A stretch of DNA of 64,000 nucleotides from WTGA01 sp965231865 (GTDB lineage Bacteria > Pseudomonadota > Gammaproteobacteria > Arenicellales > Poriferihabitantaceae): the NCBI GenBank assembly GCA_965231865.1, contig CBDDOJ010000002.1, positions 1,054,001-1,118,000 on the forward strand. The letters are read 5' to 3'. The position numbers and the translations under genes were made by a program. Positions 60,788 through 64,000 of this stretch are shown here, piece by piece (positions within the stretch are counted from its first letter, which is position 1; each line of letters begins with the position of its first letter). The notes under the pieces were generated by a model. It ran no database searches, was not told where the DNA came from, and worked only from the letters and a program-made list of their open reading frames with translations.

Positions 60788-62401
60788 ATGAAGAAATTGG
60801 CCATTGCCGACTGGAATGAACTTGAAGATCGTGAACCGGCCCATGCGCTGGTGTCCAATGTTGACCTGGTCATTGTCCGGTTTGATGAGCAGGTTTCGGT
60901 TTTATATGGCCGGTGTGCCCACCGGGGAGCATTGATGTCGGATGGGTACGTGGATGGCGACAATCTGATCTGCGGCCTGCATGGATGGGATTACCGGATC
61001 GACAGCGGGGTCAGTGAGTACAACAACAGCGAAATACTGGACAAGTTCGAAGCCTGGGTCGAAGACGGCAAGGTCTATATCAACGAGGAGGATATCCTGG
61101 CCTGGGAGCGGGACCACCCCCAGCCCTACGTCCGGTCCGCCTACCAGGGGGCCTACCAGGACCCGGTAGGTAGCGCGGATGAGACCCATGTAAAACTGAT
61201 TCGGAAACTGGCGGGTGAAGGCCTGTCAAGGATGGGGCACCACGGGCCGGTAGGTGGCATGGGCACGAGCCGGCAGGATCTGCCGTCATGGGACGACATC
61301 CAGTTTATCGTCAATCAGTTGTCTGAAATGCCGTTGCTTGACAATGAGGAAGTGTCCACAGACCTCGTGATTGGCCCGCGGGCAAAAAAACCTCTGAAAC
61401 TGGATATCCCCCTGTTTGTATCGGACATGAGTTATGGTGCCCTGTCTGAGGAGGCCAAAATTGCCCTGGCCAGGGGAGCGGAAATGGCTGGAACAGGCAT
61501 TTGTTCCGGAGAAGGCGGGATGTTGCCGGAAGAGCAGGAATCCAACAGCCGGTATTTTTATGAACTGGCATCAGCCCGGTTTGGATTCAGCTGGGACAAG
61601 GTAAAAAAATGCCAGGCTTTTCATTTCAAGGGAGGGCAGGGGGCAAAGACCGGGACAGGAGGTCACCTTCCGGGCAGCAAGGTGACCGGCAGGATTGCCG
61701 AGGTTCGGGGGTTGGAACCCGGGCAGGATGCCATCTCCCCGGCGCGATTTCCCGAATGGGACAGCACGGACCAGATCAGGGATTTCGCTGCACAGGTACG
61801 GGAGCAAACCGCGGGCATCCCCATCGGGTACAAATTGTCTGCACAGCATATTGAGAAGGACATCGATGCGGCCCTGGAGGTGGGTGTGGACTACATCATT
61901 CTCGACGGACGCGGCGGCGGCACCGGGGCCGCACCATTGTTGTTCCGGGATCATATTTCCGTCCCCACCATTCCCGCCATTGCCAGGGCGCGACGGCATC
62001 TTGACCGGTCCGGCTGCCCGGACATTACGTTGATTGCGACCGGCGGATTGAGGACGCATACTGATTTTGCCAAGGCGCTGGCGCTGGGTGCCAACGGAGT
62101 GGCGCTGTCCAATTCGGCACTGCAGGCCATTGGTTGCCTGGGCATGCGGGCCTGCCATACCAATAACTGTCCGGTGGGGATTGCAACCCAGAAGAAGAAT
62201 TTGCGTGCACGCCTGATCGTGGAGGAAGCCGCGAGCAGGCTGGACCGGTTTTTCCGGGCATCAACGAAACTCATGCAGGTCATGGCCAGGGCCTGTGGTC
62301 ATGGCCACCTGAACCAGTTCAATATCGAAGACCTTGCGACCTGCGATCGGGAAATGGCCTGTCTCAGCGGGGTCCGCTATGCCGGAGTCGTGCCGTTGTA
62401 G
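60788..62401 (+). CDS. Rieske domain fused to glutamate-synthase-type FMN oxidoreductase
   Basis: A 537-residue fusion. Residues about 1-110 form a Rieske [2Fe-2S] domain with CAHRG (43-47) and CGLHGWDY (62-69). From about 140 onward it is the FMN-binding glutamate-synthase-like (GltB C-terminal) barrel, with GICSGEGGMLPEEQ, FKGGQGAKTGTGGHLPG, ILDGRGGGTGAAPLLF and the 3Fe-4S ligand motif GCLGMRACHTNNCPVGIATQ. Such stand-alone FMN domains occur in N-methylglutamate synthase and archaeal glutamate synthases. The glutaminase domain is absent. The ATG is chosen because the protein begins with a typical Rieske start. It is followed 46 bases later by a second Rieske fusion. Confidence 0.88.
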   Translation: MKKLAIADWNELEDREPAHALVSNVDLVIVRFDEQVSVLYGRCAHRGALMSDGYVDGDNLICGLHGWDYRIDSGVSEYNNSEILDKFEAWVEDGKVYINEEDILAWERDHPQPYVRSAYQGAYQDPVGSADETHVKLIRKLAGEGLSRMGHHGPVGGMGTSRQDLPSWDDIQFIVNQLSEMPLLDNEEVSTDLVIGPRAKKPLKLDIPLFVSDMSYGALSEEAKIALARGAEMAGTGICSGEGGMLPEEQESNSRYFYELASARFGFSWDKVKKCQAFHFKGGQGAKTGTGGHLPGSKVTGRIAEVRGLEPGQDAISPARFPEWDSTDQIRDFAAQVREQTAGIPIGYKLSAQHIEKDIDAALEVGVDYIILDGRGGGTGAAPLLFRDHISVPTIPAIARARRHLDRSGCPDITLIATGGLRTHTDFAKALALGANGVALSNSALQAIGCLGMRACHTNNCPVGIATQKKNLRARLIVEEAASRLDRFFRASTKLMQVMARACGHGHLNQFNIEDLATCDREMACLSGVRYAGVVPL

Positions 62402-62447
62402 CGGGCGGGACATTGACACCGCAAGACATCCACCACCATCGCGAACC

Positions 62448-64000
62448 ATGACAGAAAAAGAATCCCAAAAGAACGAATGGCACAGGGTTGCCGAACCGGA
62501 TGAGTTGCCGGAAGGGCGGGTCAAGACGGTGACCGCAGGGACCCGGTCCATGGCGCTCACTCATTTCAATGGAAAATACACGGCCATGGACAATCAATGC
62601 CCCCACCAGGGCGGTCCCTTGGGCGAAGGCTCCATCGAGGTTGGCAAGGACGGGCGGTGTTGGTTGCGCTGCCCCTGGCACGGGTGGGACTTTGATCCTG
62701 AAACCGGCAAGCCCCCGGGAGGTCATGAGGACTCGGGTCAGAAACTGTACCCGGTGGAGGTGCGGGATGACGGTATTTATCTGGCTCTCGAACCGGAACC
62801 GGACCGGACCAGAACCATCTCGGACGTGATGGCGGAAACCATGGTCAACTGGGGGATCCAATCCGTTTTTGGCATGGTGGGCCATTCCAATCTGGGGTTG
62901 GCAGAGGCGCTGCGAACCCAGGAGAACCAGGGCAATCTCCATTTTTTTGGGGTACGGCACGAAGGCTGTGCGGCCTTCGCCTGTGCAGGATATGCCAAGG
63001 CATCGGGCAAACCCGCCGCGTGCCTGACGATTGCCGGGCCCGGGGCCACCAACCTGTTGACCGGTTTATGGGACTGCAAGGTGGACCGGGCACCCGCACT
63101 GGCGTTGACCGGGCAGGTGAATGTCCAGGTATTCGGGCCGGGCGCGTTTCAGGACATTGACCTGATGTCGGCATTTGAGGCGGTATCCGAGTTCAGTCAG
63201 ACCGTTCTGCATACCAGCAAACACGGAGAATTAATGAGTCTGGCCTGCAAAAACGCCATTGTGAAACGCACGCCCACACACCTGATCTTTCCGGATGACG
63301 TGCAAACCATTCCGGCGGCGGAAAATACGCCGGCGGGACATCCCGGGGGCCGTCTTGGGGATATCCGGATTACTCCTTCAGCGGAATCCGTGGAACAGGC
63401 CGTCAACCTGATCCGAGCCCATAAACGGCCCATCATCATAGTCGGGTATGGCGCCAAATATGCCATGCAGGAAGTCATCGCCCTGGCAGAAAAGCTGAAT
63501 GCACCGGTGCTCACCACTTTCAAGGCCAAGGGACAGATACCGGACGCCCACCCGTTGGCAGGAGGGGTGCTGGGCCGTTCCGGCACCCCCATTGCCAGCT
63601 GGTTTATGAATGAATGCGACCTGATCCTGGCCATGGGCTCCTCCTTTTCCAATCACACCGGCATTACCCCCAAGCGCCCCATCATCCAGGTGGATTTTGA
63701 ACAGATGGCGCTGGGAAAATTTCACCCCGTATCGCTGCCGGTCTGGGGGGAAATCGAAACCACTGCCCGGTTGATCCGGGACCACCTGGGAAACGAATTC
63801 GATACCCTTGACCAAACCGGTGAAGTGGCGGAGCGCTGGAAGATTTGGCGCAGGGAAAAACACAGGCGTCTGGAGGACGACAGTGGTCAGGGCCTGAATT
63901 CCGCTTTCATTTTCAATTCATTGACCCGGCTGGTTCCCGACGATGCCATCATCGCGGTGGACGTGGGCAACAATACCTATTCCTTCGGCCGCTATTTTGA
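62448..64000 (+). CDS. Rieske domain fused to thiamine-diphosphate enzyme (partial, runs off window)
   Basis: At least 517 residues, cut by the window end. Residues 1-116 form a Rieske domain with CPHQGG (51-56) and CPWHGWDFD (75-83). From about 123 it is a pyruvate-oxidase/acetolactate-synthase-like ThDP enzyme: the catalytic Glu172 in GVRHEGCAAFACAGYA, GPGATNLLTGLWDCK and GQVNVQVFGPGAFQ, the central domain PIIIVGYGAKYAMQE, and the beginning of the ThDP-binding domain (IIAVDVGNNTY). Such a fusion is unusual; it could pass electrons from a ThDP-bound intermediate to an FeS acceptor. The frame is open to the end of the window. Confidence 0.85.
   Translation, partial: MTEKESQKNEWHRVAEPDELPEGRVKTVTAGTRSMALTHFNGKYTAMDNQCPHQGGPLGEGSIEVGKDGRCWLRCPWHGWDFDPETGKPPGGHEDSGQKLYPVEVRDDGIYLALEPEPDRTRTISDVMAETMVNWGIQSVFGMVGHSNLGLAEALRTQENQGNLHFFGVRHEGCAAFACAGYAKASGKPAACLTIAGPGATNLLTGLWDCKVDRAPALALTGQVNVQVFGPGAFQDIDLMSAFEAVSEFSQTVLHTSKHGELMSLACKNAIVKRTPTHLIFPDDVQTIPAAENTPAGHPGGRLGDIRITPSAESVEQAVNLIRAHKRPIIIVGYGAKYAMQEVIALAEKLNAPVLTTFKAKGQIPDAHPLAGGVLGRSGTPIASWFMNECDLILAMGSSFSNHTGITPKRPIIQVDFEQMALGKFHPVSLPVWGEIETTARLIRDHLGNEFDTLDQTGEVAERWKIWRREKHRRLEDDSGQGLNSAFIFNSLTRLVPDDAIIAVDVGNNTYSFGRYF

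Overview
This window reads as a chromosome segment of a sulfur-oxidising gammaproteobacterium. The grounds are a Dsr cluster that includes the oxidative-type subunit DsrL, the core order aspS-yebC-ruvCAB-tolQRAB-pal-cpoB, and moderately GC-rich, tightly packed genes. Two TRAP transporters with Tat-exported binding proteins and many oxygenases suggest a mixotrophic marine or host-associated life, but that is inference and I do not name a species.

Layout. 1-2.5 kb: small hypothetical genes and an AT-rich island with a lone AbiEi-type antitoxin. 2.7-8.6 kb: TRAP transporter 1 with an amidase, a small membrane protein and a D-2-hydroxyacid dehydrogenase. 8.6-10.9 kb: a compact minus-strand trio (TauD-like dioxygenase, unknown protein, stand-alone Cas6/Cmx6-like protein) divergent from the dsr genes. 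11.1-23.8 kb: dsrA-B-C-M-K-L-J-O-P-N followed by a short NarX/NarL-like two-component pair; dsrEFH are missing from their usual place. 24-32.7 kb: tRNA-Ser, housekeeping genes (pgeF, prfC, nitrilase family, rppH), a TonB-dependent receptor and a LysR regulator. 33.2-35.2 kb: an AT-rich RloA/RloB (AbiL-like) defence module with a truncated second gene and a possible insertion-sequence remnant. 35.2-48.4 kb: membrane and sugar-nucleotide genes, then aspS, yebC, ruvCAB, the complete Tol-Pal operon and tRNA-Lys. 48.7-64 kb: an accessory metabolic region with a Rieske oxygenase, GIY-YIG and SprT proteins, a 2OG oxygenase with TRAP transporter 2, an aquaporin with two tandem ArsI-like lyases, a three-domain RidA protein, a C45 acyltransferase/hydrolase and an SDR. 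These face two adjacent enzymes that each carry an N-terminal Rieske domain, one fused to a glutamate-synthase FMN domain and one to a thiamine-diphosphate enzyme. The last gene runs off the window.

How it works together. The Dsr proteins would oxidise sulfane sulfur carried on DsrC to sulfite: DsrAB is the reductase run in reverse, DsrL the electron-accepting partner and DsrMKJOP the membrane link. The two TRAP systems import organic acids or related small anions for the neighbouring amidase, dehydrogenase and oxygenases. The 57.4-64 kb divergent locus (triple RidA, C45 hydrolase, SDR, Rieske-GltS, Rieske-ThDP) looks like an uncharacterised pathway for a nitrogen-containing compound and, with the Cas6-like trio beside dsr, is the best place to look for new biology.
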